Shown in pieces: positions 1 through 7,167 of a DNA stretch of 10,103 nucleotides. This stretch comes from JBCCKC01 sp039182435. Its GTDB lineage: Bacteria > Verrucomicrobiota > Verrucomicrobiia > Opitutales > Coraliomargaritaceae. Position numbers and translations under genes: made by a program. Below the pieces are notes generated by a model, which was not told where the DNA came from, did not search any database, and worked only from the letters and a program-made list of their open reading frames with translations. Location of the stretch: NCBI GenBank assembly GCA_039182435.1, contig JBCDCC010000080.1:1-10103 (forward strand). Reading direction: 5' to 3'. Position 1 is the stretch's first letter, and each line of letters starts with the position of its first letter.

Positions 1-216
1 CCAGCGGGTGAGCCGCTCTTTGTCGCTACCACTTCCATTGCGCATACTGCGCAGCTTTATGATATTGAAGGTCTGTCCATAGAGGCCGGCACGTTCTTGA
101 CGGAAGAAAATCGGCGAGCCGAGTAGAGTGCGATTGACCACCGCGACTAAAAGAAAGGGCAGAAATGTGACTAGCAACACGAACAAGGTTACAAGTATGT
201 CAAAGAGTCGTTTCAC
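1..216 (-). CDS. Polyprenyl-phosphate sugar-1-phosphate transferase, N-terminal fragment
   Basis: Only the first 72 codons are inside the window; the gene continues past position 1. The start is GTG at 216-214, with GGAG (plus-strand ctcc 223-226) six bases upstream, so the start is well supported. The protein opens with KRLFDIL, then a hydrophobic stretch (about residues 8-27) containing a Leu-Pro pair. It continues with LGSPIFFRQERAG (residues 32-44), YGQTF and IIKLRSMRNG. This is the typical N-terminus of the WcaJ/PglC-type (monotopic) phosphoglycosyl transferases, which load a sugar-1-phosphate onto undecaprenyl phosphate at the inner membrane for exopolysaccharide, O-antigen or glycoprotein assembly. 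The family usually has KFRSM where this has KLRSM. The catalytic Asp-Glu pair lies beyond the window edge, so activity and sugar specificity cannot be judged. It is divergent from the M29-like gene. Confidence 0.88.
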   Translation of the reverse strand, partial: MKRLFDILVTLFVLLVTFLPFLLVAVVNRTLLGSPIFFRQERAGLYGQTFNIIKLRSMRNGSGSDKERLTRW

Positions 217-287
217 GCTGTGCTCCAAGTGGGAGTATTGTGTAAGTTTGTGGAATACATTGCGATATCATCGTATCCGACAATGCA

Positions 288-305
288 GTCAAACCTAGCT
301 TTGAC
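288..305. promoter_or_regulatory. Near-perfect 18-bp dyad between divergent genes
   Basis: The sequence GTCAAA-CCTAGC-TTTGAC has perfect 6-bp outer arms and an inner CTAG, giving 16 of 18 symmetric positions. Its right arm forms most of a consensus TTGACA (301-306). On the minus strand its left arm gives TTGACT (292-287). Two divergent -35-like boxes therefore overlap one dyad in the 145-bp gap between the sugar transferase and the M29-like gene. This could be an operator or a promoter core. I could not pair either box with a convincing -10 at 16-18 bp, so promoter function is inference. Confidence 0.35.
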
Positions 306-361
306 AGTGATCGTCGCTCAAGTAACCTACTATACACAAATTAACCGCAACTATTGCAACT

Positions 362-1534
362 ATGATACTTAACGCCAGTGAACGCACATTTCCTCCTTTC
401 AGCCTAACTCGTTTGCTGACCACCTGTTTCGGCAAAGGGAATGGCGAGAAGGTCTGCATCCTGATTGATCTGCCAGATCCTGCAGACATTGAGGACTTTA
501 AGTTTTTGGATGACGAGACGCTATCCATTCAGAACTATGGCTACGAGGTCTTCTACAAAGGGTTCAAATCCGGTGCTCTTGAGGAGATGAACTGGGTCGG
601 TGGCGGAATTTACGCTTATAAAGAGACTGGTGGCAGTAATCTCGACATGGAAGATGCCTGTTACGACCCCGAAGGAAACAAGCTGAGTTTGGATAAGGAT
701 ATCTACACTAGCTATGACATTATTTTGACGGTATCCACTTTTTCCGCCACTGCGCCACTCACTGCGAAATGCAAGGAATTCGGTTTCCGTGGCGCAACGC
801 TCCATGGCTTGAATCAGATCATTCTCGATACGGGTCTTTCGGTCGATTATGACCTCGTCAGCGTGGAAGCGGAGAAACTCCGCCTTGGGCTGACAAAGGC
901 CGATAGTTTCGAAATCGATTTTGAGGTAGAGGGCCAGATTTATACCTTGGCATTACACACTAATGGTCAAGAGGCACAGAAGAGCCACGGACTATGCCCT
1001 CCGGGTAAGCCGGATGTTGCGAATTTGCCGGCGGGAGAAGTTTACTTTGTCCCTGAAAGTGCAGATGGCGTCTTTCCTTTTAAGTATGATGAGAGCACGA
1101 TCGGCCTGCTTCATGTAAAGGAGGGGCGTATTTTTAAGTCACAGTTTGTCTACGGTGACTACGCCGAGATAGAGGATCACAACAAGCGCTTAGCGGATGA
1201 TCCTATGATTGGGGCGATTGGTGAATTGGGCTTTGGGACTCAGGTTTTGCCATTTTCAGGACGTGATATTCAGGATGAAAAGATCCTTGGCACGATACAC
1301 GTTGCGACTGGACGTGATGACCACTTGGGAGGGCAGATTACTCCAGATTTGTTTAAGGAGCATAAAAACGCCTCGCATGACGATGTGCTGTATGCTCCAC
1401 ACAAGACGCCGGAGATTCGCTTGAAGCAGGCTAGAATGAACAAGGCGGGAAAGATGGAAGTGTTGATTGAGAACTACCGGCCTGCCAAGTTCATGGTCGA
1501 TCTACTTCAGGCGGAACTTTTGGTTGAGGCCTAA
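362..1534 (+). CDS. M29-like metallopeptidase (aminopeptidase T/AmpS family relative)
   Basis: The 390-residue protein resembles the M29 family of dinuclear-metal aminopeptidases, and the C-terminal half is clearest. Candidate metal ligands fall in family order: Glu226 in NLPAGEVYFVPE, Glu288 in IGELGFGT, His313 in DEKILGTIHVATG, and His339 and Asp341 in ASHDD. M29 enzymes normally have a conserved Tyr seven residues after the His; here that place is Asp320. The N-terminal half (GKGNGEKVCILIDLPDP at 24-40) is a Rossmann-like region that matches less obviously. The ATG at 362 is the first possible start, because the frame has a stop at 323-325. It has no Shine-Dalgarno. No signal peptide is visible, so the protein is probably cytoplasmic. 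Length is near the family norm of about 400. The likely role is removal of N-terminal amino acids from peptides, but the altered residue leaves activity uncertain. An intrinsic terminator follows, so it may be monocistronic. Confidence 0.72.
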   Translation: MILNASERTFPPFSLTRLLTTCFGKGNGEKVCILIDLPDPADIEDFKFLDDETLSIQNYGYEVFYKGFKSGALEEMNWVGGGIYAYKETGGSNLDMEDACYDPEGNKLSLDKDIYTSYDIILTVSTFSATAPLTAKCKEFGFRGATLHGLNQIILDTGLSVDYDLVSVEAEKLRLGLTKADSFEIDFEVEGQIYTLALHTNGQEAQKSHGLCPPGKPDVANLPAGEVYFVPESADGVFPFKYDESTIGLLHVKEGRIFKSQFVYGDYAEIEDHNKRLADDPMIGAIGELGFGTQVLPFSGRDIQDEKILGTIHVATGRDDHLGGQITPDLFKEHKNASHDDVLYAPHKTPEIRLKQARMNKAGKMEVLIENYRPAKFMVDLLQAELLVEA

Positions 1535-1558
1535 GCATTTTTTAGGCTTCCCGTTTTT
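1526..1558 (+). terminator. Rho-independent terminator after the M29-like gene
   Basis: GAGGCCTAA (1526-1534) pairs with TTAGGCTTC (1542-1550) as a 9-bp stem containing one G-U pair, with a 7-nt loop. A run of five T follows at 1554-1558 after a three-base gap. The TAA stop codon of the upstream gene lies inside the stem. This separates the M29-like gene from the downstream methyltransferase. Confidence 0.75.
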
Positions 1559-1602
1559 CATGTTCATGGTGTGGGCATGATCTCTTTCTATTGCGCTCTT
1601 AT

Positions 1603-2346
1603 ATGTCCAATCCTTACGAAACTGACTTGCTGTTAAATCAGTATTTGGTTTTCCACTACGCTTCAGCGGAGCAGCAGTTTCCATATCCAATGGGAGCGGT
1701 GGATGCATTGGGTTTCCCTCAGCGTTGTGTGGAAGAGGGATTGGATCTTTGCAGATTAAATGTTTCGTCGCGCGCGCTGGACCTTGGATGCGCGGTCGGC
1801 CGATCCAGTTTTGAGTTGGCGCGATACTGCGGCGAGGTAATCGGCATCGATTACTCGCACGCGTTCATCGATGCTGCGAAGCGGATCGTATCGGAGGGTG
1901 CGCACTCTGCCTGGCGTCTCGATGAAGGTTCATCGATGACTGAGCTCATGTTGGGGGTGGATGCGGGCATTGATCGGCATCGAGTCATCTTCGAGCAGGG
2001 CGATGCGCAACATGTTCGGGAAGATATCGGCCAGTTTGATGCGGTGATTGCCTGCAACCTGATTTGCCGCCTCCCGGAACCGATGCGGGTGCTCAATCGA
2101 CTGATCGATCTTGTGCGGCCTGGTGGGCAGCTTTTTATCACGACTCCTTTTACTTGGCTTGAAGCGTTTACGCCGTCGGACAACTGGCTGGGAGATGGGG
2201 CGCAGGATTCTTTTGATGGGCTACGGAGGGCACTGGAGCCTGCCTTTGCTTTAGAAAAGCAGTGGGATATGCCTTTTCTGATTCGGGAGCATGCCCGCAA
2301 ATTTCAGTATAGTTTGGCCCAGGCCAGTCGTTGGATCAGGCAGTAA
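1603..2346 (+). CDS. Stand-alone ovothiol-type (mercaptohistidine) N-methyltransferase, OvoA C-terminal domain family
   Basis: This 247-residue protein matches the methyltransferase domain normally found at the C-terminus of OvoA. That domain N-methylates the imidazole of 5-thiohistidine to give ovothiol A. Family signatures run end to end: NPYETDLLLNQYLVFHYAS (3-21), the SAM-binding motif RALDLGCAVGRSSFEL (57-72), GIDYS (81-85), FEQGDA (130-135), LVRPGGQLFITTPFTWLE (170-187), NWLG, and the C-terminal MPFLIREHARKFQYS (223-237). The frame stays open upstream to a TTG at 1591, but I chose the ATG at 1603 because homology starts with NPYE just after it. No Shine-Dalgarno is visible. The DinB/FGE-sulfatase-like sulfoxide synthase half of OvoA is neither fused nor adjacent here, so a partner must lie elsewhere if ovothiol is made. 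The gene converges with pyrE, with 21 bases between their stops. The family call is firm; the exact substrate is inferred. Confidence 0.87.
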   Translation: MSNPYETDLLLNQYLVFHYASAEQQFPYPMGAVDALGFPQRCVEEGLDLCRLNVSSRALDLGCAVGRSSFELARYCGEVIGIDYSHAFIDAAKRIVSEGAHSAWRLDEGSSMTELMLGVDAGIDRHRVIFEQGDAQHVREDIGQFDAVIACNLICRLPEPMRVLNRLIDLVRPGGQLFITTPFTWLEAFTPSDNWLGDGAQDSFDGLRRALEPAFALEKQWDMPFLIREHARKFQYSLAQASRWIRQ

Positions 2347-2367
2347 GTCTTTGGCCTCTGCCTTGTT

Positions 2368-2937
2368 CTAGCTGCCGGGCTTGATTGCTTCGGTGCCTTG
2401 TAGCTCTGGGGGGAGGTTATCTGGCTCGTAGGTGGGGAAACTGAGTTCGGCCAAACTGTGGTGGGGCACATCGAAGGTGGTCTTGCCTTGGCTGCGGTCG
2501 ACGATCACGCCGACGGCAACAGGCTCAGCGCCATGAAGACGGCATTGCCCTAGGGCCTCGACCACTCGGCCACCTCGAGTGATGACATCTTCCACGATGA
2601 TGACCTTTTCTCCTTGGGGAAACTTGAAGTTACGACGTAGGGCGAGTTTATCATCAATTTTCTCGAGGAAAATGAAGCGCAGTCCTAGTTGTCGAGCGAC
2701 TTCCTGGCCGATGACGAGTCCACCCATCGCAGGGGCGACGACGGTCGTTGCGCCATAAGCCTTGAGAGCAGGCCCCAAAAGTTCTGCGAGTCGAGTGACT
2801 CTGTCCATATACTGGCAGACTTGCGCGCATTGAAAAAAATGAGCGCTTCGTAGCCCGGAGCGTAGGATGAAGTGGCCTTCGAGCAGGGCACCACTATCGC
2901 GGAATATTTGGATTACTTCGTCGTTTTCGGAACTCAT
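2368..2937 (-). CDS. pyrE: Orotate phosphoribosyltransferase
   Basis: PyrE joins orotate to PRPP to give orotidine 5'-phosphate, the fifth step of UMP synthesis, in the cytoplasm. The 189-residue protein has the type I phosphoribosyltransferase PRPP-binding motif VIIVEDVITRGGR (112-124). The N-terminal GALLEGHFILRSGLRS (16-31) corresponds to the substrate-binding 'GhFxLxSG' element, and VAPAMGGLVIGQEVA (67-81) and FLEKIDD follow. The motif ends TRGGR rather than the more common TTGGS; I take this as a subgroup trait because the acidic ED pair and the glycines are kept. Length is close to the usual 180-230. The start is ATG at 2937-2935 with no clear Shine-Dalgarno. It is divergent from the LptF/G-like gene across 100 bp in which I see no convincing promoter boxes. 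A related purine or pyrimidine PRTase is the alternative, but the fit to PyrE is better. Confidence 0.88.
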   Translation of the reverse strand: MSSENDEVIQIFRDSGALLEGHFILRSGLRSAHFFQCAQVCQYMDRVTRLAELLGPALKAYGATTVVAPAMGGLVIGQEVARQLGLRFIFLEKIDDKLALRRNFKFPQGEKVIIVEDVITRGGRVVEALGQCRLHGAEPVAVGVIVDRSQGKTTFDVPHHSLAELSFPTYEPDNLPPELQGTEAIKPGS

Positions 2938-3037
2938 GCACTATGGAATAAGCAGACATCTTGAAGAGGGAAGGTTGAAAATCGGATTGTTATGACAAGG
3001 ATCTGGCAACTTACTCTACTGGAGATACCAATCTAAT

Positions 3038-4177
3038 ATGCTCAAACTGCTGCATCGCCACATATTGAAGGAGATTTTCGTAGCCTCTAGCTTGGCGATC
3101 GGCTTGTTTGTCTTCGTATTGCTGATCGGAAATGCGATGAAAGATATCGTGGCATTGGTCGCCGCCGGGAAGCTTGAGTTGGCGGTCTTTGCGAAGCTCT
3201 TAGGCTTGCTGCTGCCGTATGTAGCGGTTTGGGCGCTGCCGCTAGGGGTCTTAACGGGGACCTTGCTTGCTCTCGGGCGCCTGTCCTCTCAGCGTGAGAT
3301 CACGGCAATGAAAAGTGCTGGCTTGAGCATCTATCATATTGCGGCCCCTGTTTTTTTCATCGCATTCACTGGGATGATCCTCGGGATCGTGGTCAATTTG
3401 CAATATGGGCCGCAATCGCGGAAAGCTTATAAACAACTACTGATCGATGCGGTCCGGCAGAACCCGATCAGTTTTATCGAGGAAAAGCGTTTTATCCATG
3501 AGTTCCCGGGCTACGTTATCTATATGGGCGCGCAGGATGGGCGCCGGATGGAGGATTTCTGGATTTGGGAGCTGGATGCGCAGCAGCGAGTGCAGCTATT
3601 TCTGCGTGCGGCGGAGGGTGTGATCGATTTCAGGGATGCGGAAAATTCTCTAGTCCTTACCTTGAAAAATGGCACGGCTGAGCGGCGTGATCCCGACGAC
3701 CCGGAGGCGTTCAGCCGGGAACCTCCACAATCGCTCTTCTTCGATGAACTGCCTATTTCTCTCCCTCTGGACGATGTCTTTGGTGAAAAGAACAAACGGC
3801 GGGTCAAGACGAAGGAACTCTCGTTTGCAGAGTTGATGTCAGTGCGCGAGAAGGCGCTGGAGGCCGAGGAAGGCGGAGGCATGTCGCCGGAGAGACTCGA
3901 TGTGCAGATGCATTTGCAGAAGAACTTTGCGATGGCGTTCTCAGTGTTCTCACTCGCTGTCTTTGGTGTGCCGCTAGCGATACAGGTAGGGCGTAAGGAG
4001 ACCTCGGCCAATCTAGGTATCGCGCTCGTCATTGTGATGACGTATTATTTCCTGATGATTGTCGTCAGTTGGTTGGAGGACAGTATCGCCTTGCGGCCAG
4101 ATCTGTTGATATGGCTGCCGAATCTACTCTTTCAGGGTCTCGGTTTTTATCTGCTTCGACGTGCCAACCGCCACTAG
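3038..4177 (+). CDS. LptF/LptG-family permease of the LPS export ABC transporter
   Basis: LptF and LptG form the membrane core of LptB2FG, which extracts lipopolysaccharide from the inner membrane and passes it to LptC and LptA. The 379-residue protein has the YjgP/YjgQ layout. Three N-terminal membrane segments lie at about 13-33, 51-77 and 98-120. A soluble, mostly periplasmic domain spans about 121-294, and three C-terminal segments lie at about 295-315, 325-346 and 353-373. Motifs seen are LPLGVLTGTLLALGRLSSQ (67-85) followed by REITAMKSAG, which forms the coupling region facing LptB, and FGVPLAIQVGR (309-319). Whether it is LptF or LptG cannot be decided from sequence alone, and no second copy or LptB is nearby. 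The ATG at 3038 has GGAG 13 bases upstream, a rather long spacing. It is the first gene of the folate run, 24 bases before pabB. Confidence 0.9.
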   Translation: MLKLLHRHILKEIFVASSLAIGLFVFVLLIGNAMKDIVALVAAGKLELAVFAKLLGLLLPYVAVWALPLGVLTGTLLALGRLSSQREITAMKSAGLSIYHIAAPVFFIAFTGMILGIVVNLQYGPQSRKAYKQLLIDAVRQNPISFIEEKRFIHEFPGYVIYMGAQDGRRMEDFWIWELDAQQRVQLFLRAAEGVIDFRDAENSLVLTLKNGTAERRDPDDPEAFSREPPQSLFFDELPISLPLDDVFGEKNKRRVKTKELSFAELMSVREKALEAEEGGGMSPERLDVQMHLQKNFAMAFSVFSLAVFGVPLAIQVGRKETSANLGIALVIVMTYYFLMIVVSWLEDSIALRPDLLIWLPNLLFQGLGFYLLRRANRH

Positions 4178-4201
4178 TTGTAGCGTATAGATAGTCTGCG
4201 A

Positions 4202-5521
4202 ATGCTGAAAACGATTGAGATACAGAATCCGCCTTCGGTGCGTGACTTAGTTGAGCGTTTTGGCCGTAGGCCGGATCCCTTTATTCTGGACAGTTCGCAG
4301 TCGAATGATGGCTTGGGTGAGTGGAGTTTCTTTGGTTGTGAGCCTTTCGAAATTCTGACGGGAGCTACGCGCCTTAGCGCGCTGAGGGCACGCATGTCGA
4401 TGCATCAAGTCCAGAACGGAACGGGTATTCCTTTTATTGGTGGAGCCGTCGGTTATTTGAGCTATGATTACGGCCGTGCACTTGAGGACTTGCCCGAGCG
4501 TGCTATCGAGGATCGCGAGGTGCCTGCGCTGCATTTTGGCATCTATGATGGTATTGCAGCGTTGAACCATCGGACCGGTTGTTTGCACTTAGTTGCGCTT
4601 GGTTTGAAGGACGACTCGGATATCGTCCTCGAACGATTGAACGAAATCATTTTTGAGCCGGTGCCTGCCAGAGATACATTTTTTGCCCGCGGGGAGTGGG
4701 TGTGGAATATGAGCCGTGGCGAATTTCTCCAGGCAGTTGAGAAGGTGAGGGACTATATTGCATCCGGTGACGTCTATCAGGTGAATCTTTCTAGACGGGC
4801 GCGTTGCGAATTTGAGGGAGACTCGCTGGACCTCTACCAAGCTTTGCGCTTAGGTAATCCTGCGCCGTTCAGCGCTTACCTTAATCTGGGGCAGTTACAG
4901 ATTATATCGACTTCTCCTGAACAGTTTCTCCGTAAACGCGGATTGGCGCTTGAAACGCGGCCGATCAAAGGGACACGTCCGCGCGGGTCGGACCCTGCTG
5001 AGGAGGCGCTTTTAGAGCAGGAGCTAAAGGGCTCTGTGAAAGATCGAGCAGAGCTACTGATGATTGTCGATCTTGAACGAAATGATTTAGGTAAAGTCGC
5101 TGAGTTTGGCAGTGTGCAAGTGTCTAATTTGTATCACCTTGAGCACTACGCCAGGGTGATGCATCAGACCGCAGGTGTCCAAGCGACACTCCGAGCAGAT
5201 CGAGACGTCTATGACGCGATTGAAGCCCTTTTTCCCGGAGGTTCAATTACGGGAGCCCCTAAGATACGAGCAATGGAGATCATTGAGGATTTGGAGCCGA
5301 CTCGAAGGGGTGCCTACTGTGGTTCAATTGGCTATATCGGGTTCGATGAGGATGCGGAATTTAATATCGCGATCCGCAGCCTGCATTTGCAAGGTGCACA
5401 GCTCGATTACCAAGTGGGCAGTGGAATCGTATGGGACTCTGATCCGGAGTCTGAGTATGAAGAAACGCTGGATAAAGCACGTGCGATTCACGATACTATC
5501 GAAAGATTATGCCTAAAATAA
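4202..5521 (+). CDS. pabB: Aminodeoxychorismate synthase component I
   Basis: PabB turns chorismate plus ammonia, normally delivered by the glutaminase PabA, into 4-amino-4-deoxychorismate, the precursor of p-aminobenzoate. The 439-residue protein has the chorismate-utilising enzyme fold. SPEQFLR lies at 238-244, ETRPIKGTRPRG at 251-262, RAELLMIVDLERNDLG at 282-297, FPGGSITGAPK at 344-354, and GSGIVWDSDPESEYEET at 406-422. The Lys in PIKGT (residue 256) is the key discriminator: PabB uses this Lys as nucleophile, while anthranilate synthase TrpE has Ala (PIAGT). The neighbours pabC and folPBK agree with PabB over TrpE. The N-terminal region (about 26-160) is the usual regulatory/TrpE-N-like domain. 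No PabA glutaminase is fused or adjacent. The ATG at 4202 has no Shine-Dalgarno and sits 24 bases after the permease stop. The 3' end overlaps pabC by 13 bases. Confidence 0.94.
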   Translation: MLKTIEIQNPPSVRDLVERFGRRPDPFILDSSQSNDGLGEWSFFGCEPFEILTGATRLSALRARMSMHQVQNGTGIPFIGGAVGYLSYDYGRALEDLPERAIEDREVPALHFGIYDGIAALNHRTGCLHLVALGLKDDSDIVLERLNEIIFEPVPARDTFFARGEWVWNMSRGEFLQAVEKVRDYIASGDVYQVNLSRRARCEFEGDSLDLYQALRLGNPAPFSAYLNLGQLQIISTSPEQFLRKRGLALETRPIKGTRPRGSDPAEEALLEQELKGSVKDRAELLMIVDLERNDLGKVAEFGSVQVSNLYHLEHYARVMHQTAGVQATLRADRDVYDAIEALFPGGSITGAPKIRAMEIIEDLEPTRRGAYCGSIGYIGFDEDAEFNIAIRSLHLQGAQLDYQVGSGIVWDSDPESEYEETLDKARAIHDTIERLCLK

Positions 5522-6333
5522 TTACAGTGCCGGTAGGCGGATCGATTCAAATAGATCCAGTTGAGTCTGGATTTGCACATGGTTTTGGCCTTTTTGAAAC
5601 GATCAAGTTGTCTGCTGGCAGTCTCGCCTTCTGGGAAGCTCACTGGTTGCGTTTGAAACGTTCGGCTGCTCTGCTTGGGCTGGAGTTCTGCCATTCTGCT
5701 GAAGAAGGCCTGGAGGCCGTGCGGAGACTCGCTTGCGACCATGATTTGAGCAATGCCACGATTAAACTTTCGTTATTTAGAGATGAGTTCGGCGCGAAGC
5801 TTTATGTCTACTCACGTCCACAGACACAGTATGGCACTTCTGTTAAGCTCTTGCTGAATCTAGGCTCTCCGATGAACGAGCACTCGATTCTCTCGGGGCA
5901 TAAGACGCATAATTATATGGAGAACGTGCTGCTCTTGGAGACTGCAAAGCTTGCGGGCTACGACGACATGATCCGTATTAATACCGCAGGGCATCTTACG
6001 GAGTGCACGATGGGTAATCTCTTTTTCTTTGATGGGCAGATACTCTGCACCCCACCATTGGAGGCCGGCATCTTGCCTGGCACGGTCCGAGCGGCGGTGC
6101 TTGAAATTGCAGCATCACTATCGATTGAGATCAAGGAGGGCTTGTTTGAGCCATCAGACTTATCGGGCGCTGGCGCCATTTTTATGACGAATTCTTCGGT
6201 CGGTATCCTGCCTGTGCATTCGGTGGAGGGGATAGGCACTCGGTATGTGGCGAGGGGCTCTAAGTTGAATCAGTTCGATGAGATGCGCTCGGCCTTTCCT
6301 GAATTTGAGCGTGCCCATTCGGTTGACTTATAG
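5509..6333 (+). CDS. pabC: Aminodeoxychorismate lyase (fold-type IV PLP enzyme)
   Basis: PabC removes pyruvate from 4-amino-4-deoxychorismate to release p-aminobenzoate. The 274-residue protein belongs to the class IV aminotransferase family. It has the N-terminal HGFGLFETIK (24-33), the PLP lysine in SGHKTHNYMENVLL (Lys132), LTECTMGNLFFF with Glu165, the phosphate-binding GILPGTVR (187-194) and TNSSVGILPV (227-236). Branched-chain and D-amino acid aminotransferases share these motifs, so sequence alone does not settle the reaction. Direct overlap with pabB and the following folP, folB and folK make the lyase much the best reading. The ATG at 5509 lies inside the last codons of pabB (13-base overlap in another frame), with only a weak GAAAG upstream, which suggests translational coupling. 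The TAG stop directly abuts the folP start. Confidence 0.88.
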   Translation: MPKIITVPVGGSIQIDPVESGFAHGFGLFETIKLSAGSLAFWEAHWLRLKRSAALLGLEFCHSAEEGLEAVRRLACDHDLSNATIKLSLFRDEFGAKLYVYSRPQTQYGTSVKLLLNLGSPMNEHSILSGHKTHNYMENVLLLETAKLAGYDDMIRINTAGHLTECTMGNLFFFDGQILCTPPLEAGILPGTVRAAVLEIAASLSIEIKEGLFEPSDLSGAGAIFMTNSSVGILPVHSVEGIGTRYVARGSKLNQFDEMRSAFPEFERAHSVDL

Positions 6334-7167
6334 ATGAAAAAGGCGGCTACATATTTTACGCAGCGCGGCTCACTTGAACTTGGCCGGCGAACGCAGTTGG
6401 TGGGTATCTTAAATCTGACGCCTGATTCCTTTTCTGATGGCGGCGAATTTAATGAGTTTGCCGCCGCGGAAGCTCGATTCTTGCGGATGCTGGATGAAGG
6501 GGCGGCCATTATTGATATTGGAGGTGAGTCAACACGCCCGGGCCACGTTCCAGTCGAGGTTGTTGAGGAAATTCGCCGCACCGCTCCGTTTATCGAGAGA
6601 ATTCGCTCGAAGACGGATGCACTGATTTCCATCGATACGTCGAAAAGTGCTGTCGCGGAGGCGGCCCTTAAGGCTGGTGCGGATATTGTGAACGACGTCT
6701 GGGGCGCGCAGCGGGACTCGGGTATGGCCGAGATAATCGCTAAGCATGGTGCTTCATGTATCCTGATGCATAACCGTCCAGTCGAGGAAGCGGGCAGGGG
6801 CGATGTTATTGACGCGATTCGTGTTTATCTTGAGGCCTCTATTCGATTAGTGACTCAGGCGGGTGTCCGTGAAGATGCTATCATGCTGGACCCTGGCTTG
6901 GGCTTTGGGAAAACTTATGAGGAGAATTGGGAGATCATGCGCCGTTTGGATGAATTGGTTGCTCTTGGTTTTCCCATTTTGTTGGGGGCGTCTCGTAAAT
7001 CGATGATTGCGAAATTATTGCAGCTGGAAGACCCGAGAGAACGATTGAGCGGGACATTGGCCACCTCTGCTCTAGGGGTTCAATCTGGGGTGGACTTTCT
7101 TCGTGTGCACGATGTGCTGGAGAATCGTCAGTGTGTCGATGTGTTGGACCACTGTCTTCGAAAGTGA
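6334..7167 (+). CDS. folP: Dihydropteroate synthase
   Basis: FolP condenses 6-hydroxymethyl-7,8-dihydropterin pyrophosphate with p-aminobenzoate to give 7,8-dihydropteroate; it is the sulfonamide target. The 277-residue TIM-barrel protein has all the landmark motifs in order: GILNLTPDSFSDGG (24-37, pyrophosphate/p-aminobenzoate loop 1), DIGGESTRPG (61-70, loop 2), SIDTSK (99-104), NDVWG (120-124), DPGLGFGKT (186-194), GASRKS (218-223) and RVHDV (257-261). Length is typical. The ATG follows the pabC stop with no gap and lacks a clear Shine-Dalgarno, so translation probably continues by reinitiation from pabC. Its TGA shares one base with the folB ATG. Nothing suggests a resistant sul-type allele; it reads as the housekeeping enzyme. 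Confidence 0.96.
   Translation: MKKAATYFTQRGSLELGRRTQLVGILNLTPDSFSDGGEFNEFAAAEARFLRMLDEGAAIIDIGGESTRPGHVPVEVVEEIRRTAPFIERIRSKTDALISIDTSKSAVAEAALKAGADIVNDVWGAQRDSGMAEIIAKHGASCILMHNRPVEEAGRGDVIDAIRVYLEASIRLVTQAGVREDAIMLDPGLGFGKTYEENWEIMRRLDELVALGFPILLGASRKSMIAKLLQLEDPRERLSGTLATSALGVQSGVDFLRVHDVLENRQCVDVLDHCLRK

Noticed and set aside
331..336. TATACA as a -10 box for the M29-like gene
   Set aside because: It lies 24 bp after the TTGACA at 301-306, too far for a standard promoter, and has no good -35 at 16-18 bp.
1558..1580. TCATG...CATGA inverted repeat before the methyltransferase
   Set aside because: Five-base arms with a 12-13 base spacer are expected by chance and pair weakly.
1591..1602. 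Upstream TTG start for the ovothiol-type methyltransferase
   Set aside because: Family similarity begins right after the ATG at 1603, and the four extra residues have no ribosome binding site or conservation in their favour.
1851..2300. 149-codon minus-strand open frame opposite the ovothiol-type methyltransferase
   Set aside because: It has a Ser/Arg-rich translation with no motifs, and the plus-strand gene is strongly supported.
2347..2400. Bidirectional terminator between the methyltransferase and pyrE
   Set aside because: I looked for a hairpin across the convergent 3' ends and found only three-base stems.
3520..4032. 170-codon minus-strand open frame within the LptF/G-like gene
   Set aside because: The translation is rich in Ser and Arg, has no recognisable motif, and lies opposite a clear permease gene; it is a reading-frame shadow.
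7131..7166. GTG start for folB inside folP
   Set aside because: It would add 12 unrelated residues; the ATG at 7167 overlaps the folP stop as TGATG and fits the family N-terminus.
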